64,000 nt of DNA from Drosophila persimilis. Taxonomy: Eukaryota; Arthropoda; Insecta; Diptera; Drosophilidae. Numbering within the stretch: the stretch's first letter is position 1; each line of letters begins with the position of its first letter. Below are positions 32,806-45,014 of this stretch, piece by piece. The stretch lies in the NCBI RefSeq assembly GCF_003286085.1, contig NW_020825336.1, forward strand, positions 620,001 to 684,000. The letters run 5' to 3'. Position numbers and translations under genes: made by a program. The notes beneath the pieces are model-generated. The model saw nothing but the letters and a program-made list of their open reading frames with translations, ran no database searches and had not been told where the DNA came from.

Positions 32806-35800
32806 ATACGCAAAATGAACAAAAGAATGTCAAACAATTTGTTGGGGTCTCGTCTCGTGCCGCCTCTGTCGTTGCGTCTGCGAAGTTTGATGTTGCTCGC
32901 GGCTCGGCTCGGCCTTATTATGGCTGGTGGGGCCATTACCATGTGCCGGGCATTATCTTCTTGGCCTTGTTTGCTCTCCATTCCGCACTACGTGTGCCTG
33001 TGCCTGCGCCTGCACATCGTCGTTCCCCGCTCAGCGGACGGCGAGTGGAATCCCGTTATGGCAACAAGCAGCAACAAGAAATGTCTGCTAAACGCCTCGT
33101 TCTGGGGCTGCAGTGCTTCTGTGACGCTTGTGGTATGTACGCAAAGCAAAATTGTTGTAATTTGTTATGTTTTGCAGCATAAGCACAGTAGTTATGCAAA
33201 TTGTCGCTCGGCAGCAGAGCAGAGCAGAGCAGAGCAGCGAGTCAGAGCCCCTTGGTGGTCGATCGCTTGCCAAACAAGTGGCCATGCGATGCAATGGAAT
33301 ACCATTCCAGGGGAATCAGAGTCAGCCTCGTTCCCATCCTGCCACAGCCACAGCCACAGCCACAGCGACAGCCAGTGGCAGTTGCATCTGTGCTATGCCA
33401 TCTGGTTAAACGATTTATTAACTTCATTTCTAGATCATTAGATCGCATAACACGGACATTCATCACTTGGCACTGGTTTTTTGTGCTCTTTCTTCTCGGT
33501 GAGGCTGCTGCTGGTGCGGCACGGCACGACACGCAAGCGCAATCTCTAGTCAGCATCTACGCATGCAATTCGCGCCACATGTTGCAGCCAACGATCTGCA
33601 GCGGCGATAAGGACAATCAACGCTTGGCGCAAACACTTGGCACCAGGCCATAGTCACAGCCACAGCCACAGCCACGGCCACAGCCCTGCAACAGCAACAG
33701 CAACAGCCACTCCAGCCACGCCCAGCGCCACGGAGCCATCCAGGGGGAGAGCAAAGGGGCAATTCTGGGGCAGATGAGTAGATGGTCAGCTGGCGATAAG
33801 ACAATGGCCAAGACCCAGCAGCCAGCGGCCAGCAGCCAGCTCTGGCCTTTTGTTGTGGGGCGTGTTTTCTGGGCCGCGCGCATTCGGTGCTCGTGTACTC
33901 GTATCATTGTTTGGGGCGATCGCAATCTGCCGGCCAGAGATCGTGGAATCAGAATCTTTAGTCTCTGGCCAGACAGACCCCTAGCCCTCGCCCTCGTCCT
34001 CGTCCTCGTAGATGCTTATCACATGGCGTCGCTCAAATGCCTTGCGTGATAAAATTTCGCATGAACTGCTCCACGACTACGATGGGATGTGGATGTAGAT
34101 GTGGATGTGGATGGGGCCACATGGGTGTTAACGCTGCAACTTTTCAGCTGTCCACGATCTGCGTTTGCGTGTAAGAATTTTCTGCGAAATTTTGCTGAAC
34201 ACGCTGAGATTTTAATCAGATGTCTGGAAAAAGGGGACTGCAACTATGGTCGGGGATGGGATAGGATCTGTGGCCGGTGGATAGTGTGTGCGGATTGCCA
34301 GGCCGACCGACACTTTCGCTGTGAATTAAATGCTCATTTTCGCTGAACGCTGAACGCCGAACGCCGAGCGCCGAGGTGCTTTTCCAGTCACGTCTTTTCA
34401 CAGTTAGCAACTTTATTAAAACTAACGGGCATGGTAAATAATTAAAACGCAGCTTAAGAAAGAGGGGGCACAAGCGGAATCGCAAATTGCTTACCATGTA
34501 ATAAATAGAATCATCAGGCATCAGCTAGCCGCTGGGGGCAGCGGATGGGAGGGCCTCATCCACATACACATCATCATCATCATCACCACCAGAGGCAGCA
34601 GGAGCAGCGGCAGCAGCAGCATTATTTTAATTCACTTAGCATCGCTGACGTTGGTTTTGGCCATGTCTTCGGCCTGGCTGGGGCTGCTCCTCCCTGCCCT
34701 CCACTCTACTGCCACTCCAATCCACTGCCTCTCCACTCCGCATAGACAGAGATGTGAGCTTGAGCTTGAGCTTGAGCCGGTTGCTGGCAGCTCGACAAAC
34801 CAATTATAAAGCGTAGATTTTGATGTGCACGTGTTGGGAGACGGAGATGGCAACGAGAGAGATAGAGATAGAGAAAGCGATCTCTAACCCGAAGCGGGTA
34901 TATCCAATTTGATCAGCGGCCAATTAGTGCGGCGTTGTATTGGCCACGATCTTCCAGAGCTCCAGGAGGGGGATGTGACTTGAAAATTATCTTCGAGATC
35001 AATGCGGAAATATAGAAATTGTATTCTGATCTTTTTCGGGGTAAAAGTTCTTAAATTCCTTCTAAATGACAGAAGATTGGAAGAACAAAAGGCATATAAT
35101 ACGGACCAGACACTTGCTTGAAGAAAAGCATCTCTTAAGCCTCCACCGCTGATCCTTGATCTTTAATCTTTTCGTTAGAGCCTTCCACAGGTCGCATATG
35201 AGCGGTGAAACACTGCCTCTTTCAGTTAATCCCCCACTGGGGACCCAAGGAGGGAAGAGTGACACTCACATAAGCGGCAGAAGAGTCAAGTCCACAACTG
35301 TTGATTGCTGTCAGCAGTCTTTCCCCTCGATTCGTAGTCGTTGCTGCCACAGTTGTTGCCTGTTCTGGTGGCTGTTGCTGTTGTTGCCATTGCCATTGCC
35401 GTGGCCGGTGCTTGGGTCTGGGGCTCTGGGCTCTGGGCACTGGGGTCTGACCCCATTCAATGTCATTAACTCGGTCCAAGGTCTGTTTGTGTGCTTTTTT
35501 GGTTTTTGGCTGGCCCCAAAGACTCTGGCAATTTTCGCATAATTGGCTGAAAATTATGAAATGCTGCGAGGGCTGTGCCCCAGCACTGTCGCTGGTGACT
35601 ACTCCCTCCCAGCTGGTGGTTGTGGTTGCATCTTCATTCGTTGTCTACTGAACTCATTTGAACTCTGTGCCTGTTACCTCCACGCTCTCAAGTTGTCAGC
35701 ACTCGGATCCGAGTGGTTGCCAAGCGGTGCCCTGAGGGCAGAACGATGTCTTCATGGCTCTCGAAATGGGTTTGGCCCGGCCTGAGTCTCGCTGCCTTCC

Positions 35801-37218
35801 TTTCACTCCGATCTGCAATCTCTCGGATCTGGGAATCTCGGACAAACCTCAACTGTAAACGTTTCAGTCACTTAGTCAGCAATCTGTTGCATCTAATTGT
35901 CTCTGCAACAAATTACTCAATTCCAGCCAGATGTGGCAAGAATATCAAGATCCGTCGGACACAGACGACCGGCTGGTCAACAGGTTTGACATAATTTTCA
36001 CTTTAGTTTGTTTTTAAGAGCACAAATTTGCACGCAGCTGAAGGATGCGTCCACAAGCGGATGGATGGATGGACGGATGGATGGGAGACAGCGATATCCA
36101 GTCATGACCATGAGATAATGATAATGATCCCAATGACGTTGATAATGATAATGACGATCCAGCGATGACGATGCGTTGAGTAACTCAATCGAAGAATCTC
36201 AGCCGACGACTCCTTTCCGAGCTCTTTCTCCCTGTGGATCCTTCTCTTTTTTTTCGCAGTCAAACATGCACTTTTGTGGGCGTGGCACACTTCCGCAAGC
36301 AATTTGCTGCGATTCTTGGCTGGGGGCAGGGGGCAGGGGGACTGGTGGGGTGGTCCTATAATGGAACATTTTAATGCTGAAACCGATGCTTAAAATCAAA
36401 GTCCTCAAGAAAAGAACCGAGGAAAACGTTGCGGCACCGTGGAGCAGAAAGTTTCAGCGAAATTCAAGTAAATTCTGGCAACAACTCGAACATTGGGTAA
36501 TAAGATTGAAAAGAGAGGAACTTTTGAGAACTTGGGAGTTTATCTTTTGATAATAGAAGGAAGGAAGGCTTGAGATGGGGTTGTTGTAAGGGGACCCTGA
36601 AAACTACGATCAGAATCACATTTTGCATTGATCTTTATCTGCATGGCAATATACTGTACCCAAGTCGCCTAATCTTTAAGCAAACTCTGGGTTTTGATCA
36701 CTTTTCGTGCCCATCGATGCCATTGTACACCCATGAAAGGGGGGGGGGGGGGGAGACAATGATGTTTCGCAGCATTCGAGAGTGCTGTCGAGAGTGCAGT
36801 TGCCACAGTTGCAAGATAAATACCCGAGTTGATCAGTCGCACACCGAGCAGATCATCAGCACAGAACACGGAACAAGGCCCAGATGGGGGACTCCACAAA
36901 CAGCAGACAGCAACGACAACGACAACGAGGAGTGGAGTGGAGTCGAGTGGAGTGGAGTGGAGGGAAGAGGCCTCTGCCAACGGGGAGACACGTCAACAAT
37001 GAGGCATAAAAACGGGAGCAGCCGCATGCAACATAATTGAAAGCAATTTGTGGCTGACTGGGTGACTGTCTGACGACTGGTCCTGGGAGCTGGTAGCTGG
37101 TAGCTGGTGGCTGGGACCTGGATCTGGATCTGAATCTGGTTGTGGAGCAGCACCGGTGTCGGCATAAACATTGCCTTGATTGCCATTGGCCCCACACTCG
37201 TGTACCCGCTCACCCATC

Positions 37219-37306
37219 CATTCACTCATTCACTCATTCACTTGCCCAGCCAGTCAGTCAGGCAGTCAGGCAGTCAGTCAGTCAGTCACTCATTCAGTCA
37301 GTCGCT
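37219..37306 (+). repeat. CATT/CAGT tetramer repeat array
   Basis: About twenty tetramers grade from CATTCACT to CAGTCAGT and CAGTCAGG. The serine/histidine/glutamine-rich open frames across it are artefacts of the repeat. Confidence 0.8.
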
Positions 37307-38919
37307 TACTCCATCAGTCACACACGTGTTGTTTGTCAATGCGCTGCTCCACATGGGGATCCTCCATCGCCATCGCCATCGCCATCCACTCCCATCCAAT
37401 CCCATCCAATCCCATCCCACCGCTGCAGCTGGCGGTGATGCTAAAGGGGTTCGGTGTTCGGTGTTCGGTGTTCGTGTGGCACGGCTCCTCTTCTGCCAGA
37501 GAGCGGAAGTCGCTTAGTTCCGGCAAATAGCAGCCGCCCCAGCCCATCCATCTCGATCTGCACCTGAAACAGATTGCCCCCATCCCAGAACCGAGGATTG
37601 GGGCTGCCACTGGTTACGCAACTGTGGCAGCTTTGATTTGTATCTTTTCGACGTCTTCCCACCACACAGTAATTGCCAACAGCTGATCAGCATGTGCCAC
37701 AAGTTGGGTGTTTCTAGTTTTTTTCGGCTTCATTTACTGGCTGCCTAATTTGATTCATTCCTTTGCCAATTCCTAGGGCAAAGATTAAACGATCTACAGG
37801 CAGATGGTTTCTGTTGAAGTTTCAGGCCACAAAATGTCTTGTTTTATACAGACTCCTTTATGCAATCTCCTTATTAAATTATTAGAGATATGCACATATC
37901 TACTCCTCTGGCAATTTGGCCACAATAAATGTATTGGCCTGGTAGTCTTTGAACCATCAAATGCAAGGTTGTGGCCGTGACGACAATCCAGTCCCCTCCA
38001 CTCCCCTCCACTCCACTCCACTCCCTGGGCTGCTCTTGGCTCTGGGTGTTTCGCCATCGCACTTTGGGGTCATTTCGCTCCAGATAGGCTTCGTTGGGCA
38101 GCGCAGTGGAGCAGTCATCATCATCATCATCATCATCTGCTCGTAAATGGTGGGCAGGGGGGGGACACACATGCATGTGTGTGCGGCTTTGGCGATATTA
38201 AGCCACTTCCTACAGATCAGATGTTGTTTGTGCTGCTTTTGATCGTGCTGCTGTTGTTGTTGTTGGTGTTTTTGCGAGACAATGAATGACTGAATGAATG
38301 AATGAACGGATGGATGGCTGGCTGAATGTTGTTGGGAGTTGCACAGTTGGTTGATTGCCACTGGCTGGCTGCCATCTGTGTGTGTGTAGATAGGAATACT
38401 CGTACAATGTCTCCATATGCATGAGGCGGCTATGGCTATGGCTATGGCTATGGCTATGACTATGGCTTTGGCTTTGGGTATAAATTAATTTGCAGAACTG
38501 CCAGATAAATATCATGGAAGAGTGTTTCCTTAGTTAGTTGCTGTTGTCATGACTTAGAGACCGAAAACGATCTTAAATATCTCTTATATTCCATTCCCTA
38601 TAGGTGTGTTCGCTTCTGCTCTTTCTGCCTCTAATCTCAGGTGCTACCTATGTACATATAATATAATTCCAGTCTGAGTTTGTCGTGCGCTTAACTTGAA
38701 TTGTGTTGGGTTAGGTTCATCGATAAGTTGGGACAGGTTCGGATAGCTAAAGGTCGCTTGGGTTGGATATAATCGCCATTGATTACCCCAATGACGGGCT
38801 ACAAGTTTATGTAAGATTTGCTTCGTTTCCAGATGTGTTCTAGGCGTTCTACATGGATGAGTTTCGTTTTAGCATAGTTTCGTTTTGAATGTCATCTCCA
38901 ATTGCATTTTCGCATTCAG

Positions 38920-38923
<4 letters not shown>

Positions 38924-38950
<27 letters not shown>
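38924..38950 (+). repeat. CA dinucleotide repeat
   Basis: Uninterrupted CA run. A second run lies at 39098-39133. Confidence 0.9.
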
Positions 38951-38952
<2 letters not shown>

Positions 38953-41900
38953 GGTATTCGTATCTGAACGCACAAGGTAAACCAGCGTCTGGTTGGGGTC
39001 TGTGGGGGTCGGCTCTGGGGTTTCTCCAGGTGTGGACCAAACAGCTGTTGTTTGGCTGGCAAATCGCTCATACGCCTCGTTGTGCGGCCAAGCGTTGCAC
39101 ACACACACACACACACACATACACACACACACACGGTGTTTGCTTAGGTGTGTGCCCCCTCACAGATACACAGATACACAGATACACAGATACCGAATAC
39201 AGACAGTTCCAATTCAAGTGCAGTACTCATCAATAAAGTGAAATTTGTTGTCAGCTCTGGCTGTTGCACAGGGCAATATGCCACACAGAAACATCATCAT
39301 ATAAACATCGTTTATATATACTTTATACATATGTATGTATGTACCGAGGAGAGTCGCAGACTGTGGCAGTGGCAGTGGCAGCCACACAGCAACCGGACGC
39401 ACGTGTTCATTTTCATTTGGCGCAAGAGAACGCAAACGCAAACGCGAGCCCAACAGCCGATAAACAGCCGCAACAACAACAACAGCAACAGCAACAACAG
39501 CAGTAGCAACAGCAGCAGCTGTATGGACAGAATCTTTATAGAGGACAGCCGTACTACAAACGGAAGACGAACGGAACGACGACCGACGACCGACGACTGC
39601 GGAAATTATTCATTCAAACTGCTTGACTGCGTCTGCTGCTGCTGCTGCTGCCACGGCTGCCACTGGTGCCACTGCCACTGCCGTTGTATACCCTTTTGTG
39701 TGGCAGAATGTTAGGAGCATCTATCTTGGCAGTGCAAAAGAAATCAAACATATCCGGTGGGTGTACTCGCAGAGGGATTTCATTCCTAATTCGGCATCAA
39801 TGGACTAGATATCAGGAATGGATGGAATGGAACCATATTTTGGGCAGGGACTGGCACGATGGACAGGATATGTTCTGCCTCCTTTCAGGTTAAAGAATCC
39901 CCAAAGAAGCAACTTTGGATAAGAAAACCTTGAGGAATTGTACAGAGATTGTATCGTCCCATCTAGTCCCATTTGTAGTGCAAATATCTACTGAATCCCC
40001 CCAAAATTTAGCTTATCTTTCAGCAAGAGTAGCTCCATCTTCGGTGAATGCCACTGGGTCTCTGTTGCTGCCGTTTCCCATGGTCTTTTTTCATATTCAA
40101 TGCTGAAGAAATTTGAAATTCATACAAATTGCAAACGGCGTCACAGCAACAATGGATTCAATGGCATACGATGTACGATGGGGCTGGGGCTGGAGATGGG
40201 TTCGGGAGCCACCCATGCAGCTCCAGCATGTCCGGCAATGGCAACGGCAGCCAGCGACTGTCCGTCAAAAAATCACCGAACCGCAAAAGAGCAAAAACGC
40301 TACGCTTTTTTTTTGTTGTTTTTGTTGTTAGTTTAGCCTCCTAATAATTATCTTTCGCTCTCTCCCTGACTGTTTTTTGTTTAAAAATTGCATAACACAA
40401 AGGCCGAGATGAAAGCCGCGTGCTTTCAGAGGGAGACCTGGGGCTTTCTCTGCGTACCCCGGCCTTAGTGTTGTGTCCAATCCAATCCAATCCAATCCCA
40501 TCCATCAGGCATTTGGGGAGCGCAGAGAGCGAGAGACCTCGACCACCAGAAAAAAAAACAGAAAAACACAGAAAACAGAAACAAACGAAATCAACGTCAG
40601 CTCGTCTTTCACACAGGTGTGCGCAATCAATCAACATGAGATCACATTAAACCCCAGGGTAACAATGGCCACGATAATCACAGAGAGGAGACCTCTTTTT
40701 TGGATGTGTTTTTCGGTTTTTTTTTTCGGTTTTTTTTGGGGTTTTGTTTTTGGAGCTACTCGCACTCGTACGCACCCGCAACGTCCGCAGAGTCCGGTCC
40801 ACGCACACGAGCGTTGATGTCTCTGATGCTGGCTTTCGGCTGGTGGGGGCTCATTAGAGCCCCTCTCGCATTCAATGACCAATTGTGGTCGTGTCTCCAC
40901 ACAGCTCGGGGTGATCTCCGGGCCCCCATCCCCATCGGCTCCCCCGAATAGACCAACTTGATTGCTGTAACATTCCACACTTAATTAGGGGGCCACCGAG
41001 CCGCGGCGCTTGAAAGAGTTGTACCGAAATACCCGACGAGTATTTTCCACGATCTTTTCGTTGTTCACTTCTGAATGAAAAAAGTTTAACAACAAACAAA
41101 AAGGTACAGAAAAAACCAATGCCAGATGGCGTCTATTTGTACAGTGTGTGAAGTACCCATAGGAAATGGTGCCATATTTCCTATATACAAGTCCAACACA
41201 CGTATGGGAATGCCCTTCGAGTCCCATCATCACGATGAAGACTGGGAGATCAGGGGAACAAAGGGGATCTTCTAAAGCATGTGGGGGTCAAAAGCTCACC
41301 ATACCATTTCCAACACTCTACTCAAAACAATGTTGAACAGTTCCAAAAAGCGCTTTCATAATTTTCACTCGGCAAATGAATGATTGGTTTGTAAAGAGAA
41401 TTGTTGAACTTACATATGATTATCGATGCGTGTCAGTAGAATGGATTCACCTGGAAATATATAGAGCCACAGCTGAAGTTATTCCACAATTTAGCCAGTT
41501 TTGTATATGTTATTATTGTCATTACTTCCCACAAAGAGAACCCCCCATCTGTTGTCATACTTATAAGTACTTAATCCTCCCATAAATACCTCAGTAGCCT
41601 CTGATATCTAAACCATCTATTGCGGCTTGTTCATGGCTTAGTTATTCAGTTGTGGTGGGGGCTCAAGATCTTCTGGAAGCGGAAAAAACCTGCCACCTTG
41701 GAAGAGATGCCCCGCCTTGAGTTGGTATAAATCTTCAAATTTGGGTGGCTACATCTTCAGGTGTATCCACTCTATCGACACATATGAAAAATCTTGTGAA
41801 AGGTCGTACAACTGTCCTTTAAATCCATTAGTTTTCGTCAATATCCGCGCGGCAGATGCCGAGGGAAAATTAAGTATGAGGATGTGATCTACTCATCCAG

Positions 41901-42710
41901 GCCTACAACCATATCTGTGATCTCTCCTTTGTCTCTCTCTTTCATAATAAATTATGAAGATCATTCGTTTAAGATCTATAGAATGTGGTTTCATATTCTA
42001 TGGAAAGTTTCCCCTAATATTGTGGGAAGAATACTTAGTTCCTTTCCTTTTTTGGTCTTTTCCCAATTAACAGGCCCTCTGATTCTTAGCTGATTTCCAT
42101 ATGAATCCACTCGGCTTGTGCTGTCTCTTTTGTGTGCCACAGGGAGTGCCTCCACAAAGAGAACCGAAAAGAGTCAAGCCGCAAGTCAATATTTGTCGCG
42201 GCGTTGAACAATTTTAATTGGATATTTGTTGTACCCTTTTGGAAAAAGCCACAAGTCAACAGCGGGGCGACGACAAGTGCGTCTGGCCTGGTCTGGTCTG
42301 GTCTGGGCTGGCCTGTCTGTCGGAAAGCTAAGCGAAATTAGCATATGAATATACTTTTGGTGGGCACTGTGTCTGTGTTTGTATGCGGTTTGGCTTATGG
42401 CTCTCGCTTTTGGCTTTTGGCTTATGGATCGGGTGTCTCCCCAGTCGGAGGCGGCGGCGGCGGCGGCAGCGGTGGCGGCAGTCATCAAAGGCGGACCACA
42501 CCGAGCCGAATCGAATGGGGCAAGCAGCAAGCAGCAAGCAGCGAGCAGGCAAGGGGAGGGGCTACAGGCAACATGTGCACTTTAACGCACATGAAACCGA
42601 TCCCAAATTGGAGGTCACGTAGTCGTCCACAGCATTGACTCTACGGCACTGTGCACTGGGCACAACGCCTTCGTTTTTGGACCCTGGCGCATATAAATTA
42701 CACAATGTGG

Positions 42711-42731
42711 CGGCCGGCCGGCCGGCCGGCC
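42711..42731 (+). repeat. GGCC palindromic tetramer repeat
   Basis: Five GGCC units in tandem form a fully self-complementary run that can extrude a cruciform. Confidence 0.85.
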
Positions 42732-44983
42732 AAAGCAGGCAACAAACAGCCGCGCAACACCACCGTGCCACCGTGCCACCGCCTGCCACAAGCGGCAACA
42801 ACAAATCGAATTGCAGCGAACCGCAACCGCGGATGGATGGCTGTGGATGCAAGTGAAACCCTGTAAATGCAATGAAATGGTTTTTAACTTTTCGCCATTT
42901 TTCGACCCAAAAAGAAGACGAAAAATTAAAGATCGAAACAGGGCAGGTGGGCAGGGGGGCAGGGGGGCAAGGGGCAGGGGACAAGGCAGTCGGCATGCCA
43001 ATAATATGCTTTTTGATGTTTCAACAAGGTCAGCCAATGGGGCCCATCTCCATCTCCATCTCCACCTCCACTGGTCCTTCCCCCTGCTCCTCCCTCTGCC
43101 CCACCTTTGAGCGATGAGCAAACAAAGGCCATAAACATAATGCCCCGCTTCACGCAATTTCCAAGGCACGAATCCGAATCCGAATCCGAATCCGCATCTA
43201 AAGTTCGAAAGGTTTCGCTCTGGCAATCGAATCGAAATGTATTTGGCCCTCGGATTGGATTTGGGGCTCTGCTCTGCATCTTTCACTTTAACCTGCCGGG
43301 GGTCCACGGGGTCCACGGGGTCTGGGCTGTGATTGCTCTTTCGGTTCGATCGGGCCATCAGTGATTTGATTTGGCATGGCTCTGGCATTTGCATCGGTTA
43401 CGAAGGGCCTCACTCGCAGCTTGATGGAAAGGCAAAACTTGAAAGATCTTTAAAGGTGGAGTGAACGGAGGAAGACTCTTAAAGGTACAGACAACTGGAA
43501 GGGCATTAGAATCACGGATATATGGAGAACAGAAGGAAAGGAAGTCCTATATCTTATCCCAGAATTGTACTCCTTAATCGATATAAAAGAAGAAACGTTT
43601 AGGCCTCCTTTTTAAGGAGAATTGATCAAAGGCCCGTGGTCTGCTCGTCTGCTGGTCTGTTGTTTGTCTACGGAATAAGTATCAAAATGTATATGTTTTA
43701 TTGACTGCGGATGCAGTTCATAAACAACTGTCCGTCCGCTGTCCATGATCCGTAGTCTATAGTCCGGAGTCCATGATCCGATTGCCCGTAGCCGCAATAT
43801 GGTGCGCATCTGTTACATGTTAAGGCCCGCCAAGGCGGAATATCCCAGCAGAACAGAACCGAATCGACTCGACTCGACTCGACTCGAACATCAGATCTCA
43901 GCAGATCTCGAAAAGATACTATTTTCTACGAGAATATACGTGTGTGTGTACGTGTGTGTGTGTATGGGATGGCATTTTGTATTTATGAAATCAAACATAA
44001 GGTACGCCAGTCGATCGGTTCCGTTCCCCCTTTTACCTACAGCCGACTCCTCCTCCTCCGCCTCCTCCTACTCCTCCTCCACCGCCTTCTGCTCTCTGTG
44101 CAGCTGCACATTTGGCACACATGACAGCGGCATGCCCCAAGTCAAAAGCGGGAAATTTTCGGAAATCATAGCAGCCACACACATGCTGCCCCACGAACCA
44201 AAAAAAAAGGGGGAGTTGGGCGAAGATCATCCTCCACACGCACGCCCAAAAACAGAAGCTGAAAAAAGGGAAGATTTTTATGCATTTCCAGTTAAATCGG
44301 AAGTGGAAGTGGCATCGGGAGAGAGGGACAGAGATCCGATCCGTGCCACGATTAACACGCTATTTCCGTCAGGGGCATCGGAGGCAGGGACTGGGAGGCA
44401 GGGACTGGGAGGCAGGGACTGGGGCTGGTTCCCACATGTCATTCGCCCTCAGCTGTTCCTCCACGGATGGTTGGACGGGGGCGGCGGCGGTGGCGGCTCC
44501 GACGAGCTGCTAATGATGCCAACGGGTTAAAAATCTGTGTTGTGATCTATTTCGAGTGTGTGTGCCACTCTCTTCTCGGTGTTGGTATGCCCTATCCCGG
44601 AGAGGGTAGATCGGTTTTGGCGGGGTATCTGGGAAAGCTAAGGAACTAGAGAGCTAGGAAACTATCTATTCCTCTGTTAGGAGAGTATTTCCTCATGGAA
44701 CAGATCTTACAGGATACATCACGATCTCTCCTTAGACCTAAGATCGTTTATGCCCCTTCAAAAACCCGAGTAAGGGTACTCAGAATTCCTTAGCTCCCCG
44801 ATCATCTTTTCTTTATTGTCTCTCGATATTTTTTTGTGTGATATTTTGTCCAAGTGTTGCTCAATATTTTAGCTTTGTTTATGGGAAGTGCTCCCCGATA
44901 TAAACCACGTGTCATATTTTACGATACACCATGGACTACGGAATGGGCCCGCTCTCGGGGACACTTTCGTCGGCGTTATGGGT

Positions 44984-45014
44984 TTTTAAATTTAAATTTA
45001 AATTTAAATTTAAA
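44984..45014 (+). repeat. TTTAAA hexamer repeat
   Basis: Five consecutive palindromic TTTAAA units in about 30 bp. The run is self-complementary and strongly AT-rich compared with its flanks. Confidence 0.9.

Larger units (their letters stand above)
31874..32825 (+). other. Spliced downstream exons of the Sf3b3 transcript (snoRNA-host tail)
   Basis: One base after the TAA a strong donor (G|GTGAGT, 31875) opens a chain of introns. Exons read 32062-32120, 32312-32361, 32542-about 32607 and about 32672 to the end, with acceptors TTTTCCAG, TTCATTGCAG, CTTTACAG and CTCTTGCAG. Exons of about 50-65 nt separated by snoRNA-bearing introns are the hallmark of fly snoRNA host (Uhg-type) transcripts. 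AATAAA at 32800-32805 is the likely end. A separate promoter for this part is possible, but I see none. Confidence 0.7.
32826..44983. other. Gene-poor region, first part
   Basis: No coding exon, tRNA or recognisable ncRNA was found. The sequence is rich in microsatellites and short-period repeats: CACAGC (33340-33390 and about 33650-33685), CAGT/CATT tetramers (37219-37306), GGCTAT (38427-38475), CA (38924-38950 and 39098-39133), GGCC (42711-42731) and CGAATC (about 43169-43195). It could be intergenic, or intron or regulatory sequence of a gene outside the window. Confidence 0.5.

Noticed and set aside
37142-37530. Overlapping open frames rich in Ser/Gln/His
   Set aside because: They are produced by the CATT/CAGT tetramer array and are open in several frames at once.
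38889-39236. Frames of alternating Thr/His or Val/Cys
   Set aside because: Translated CA dinucleotide repeats.
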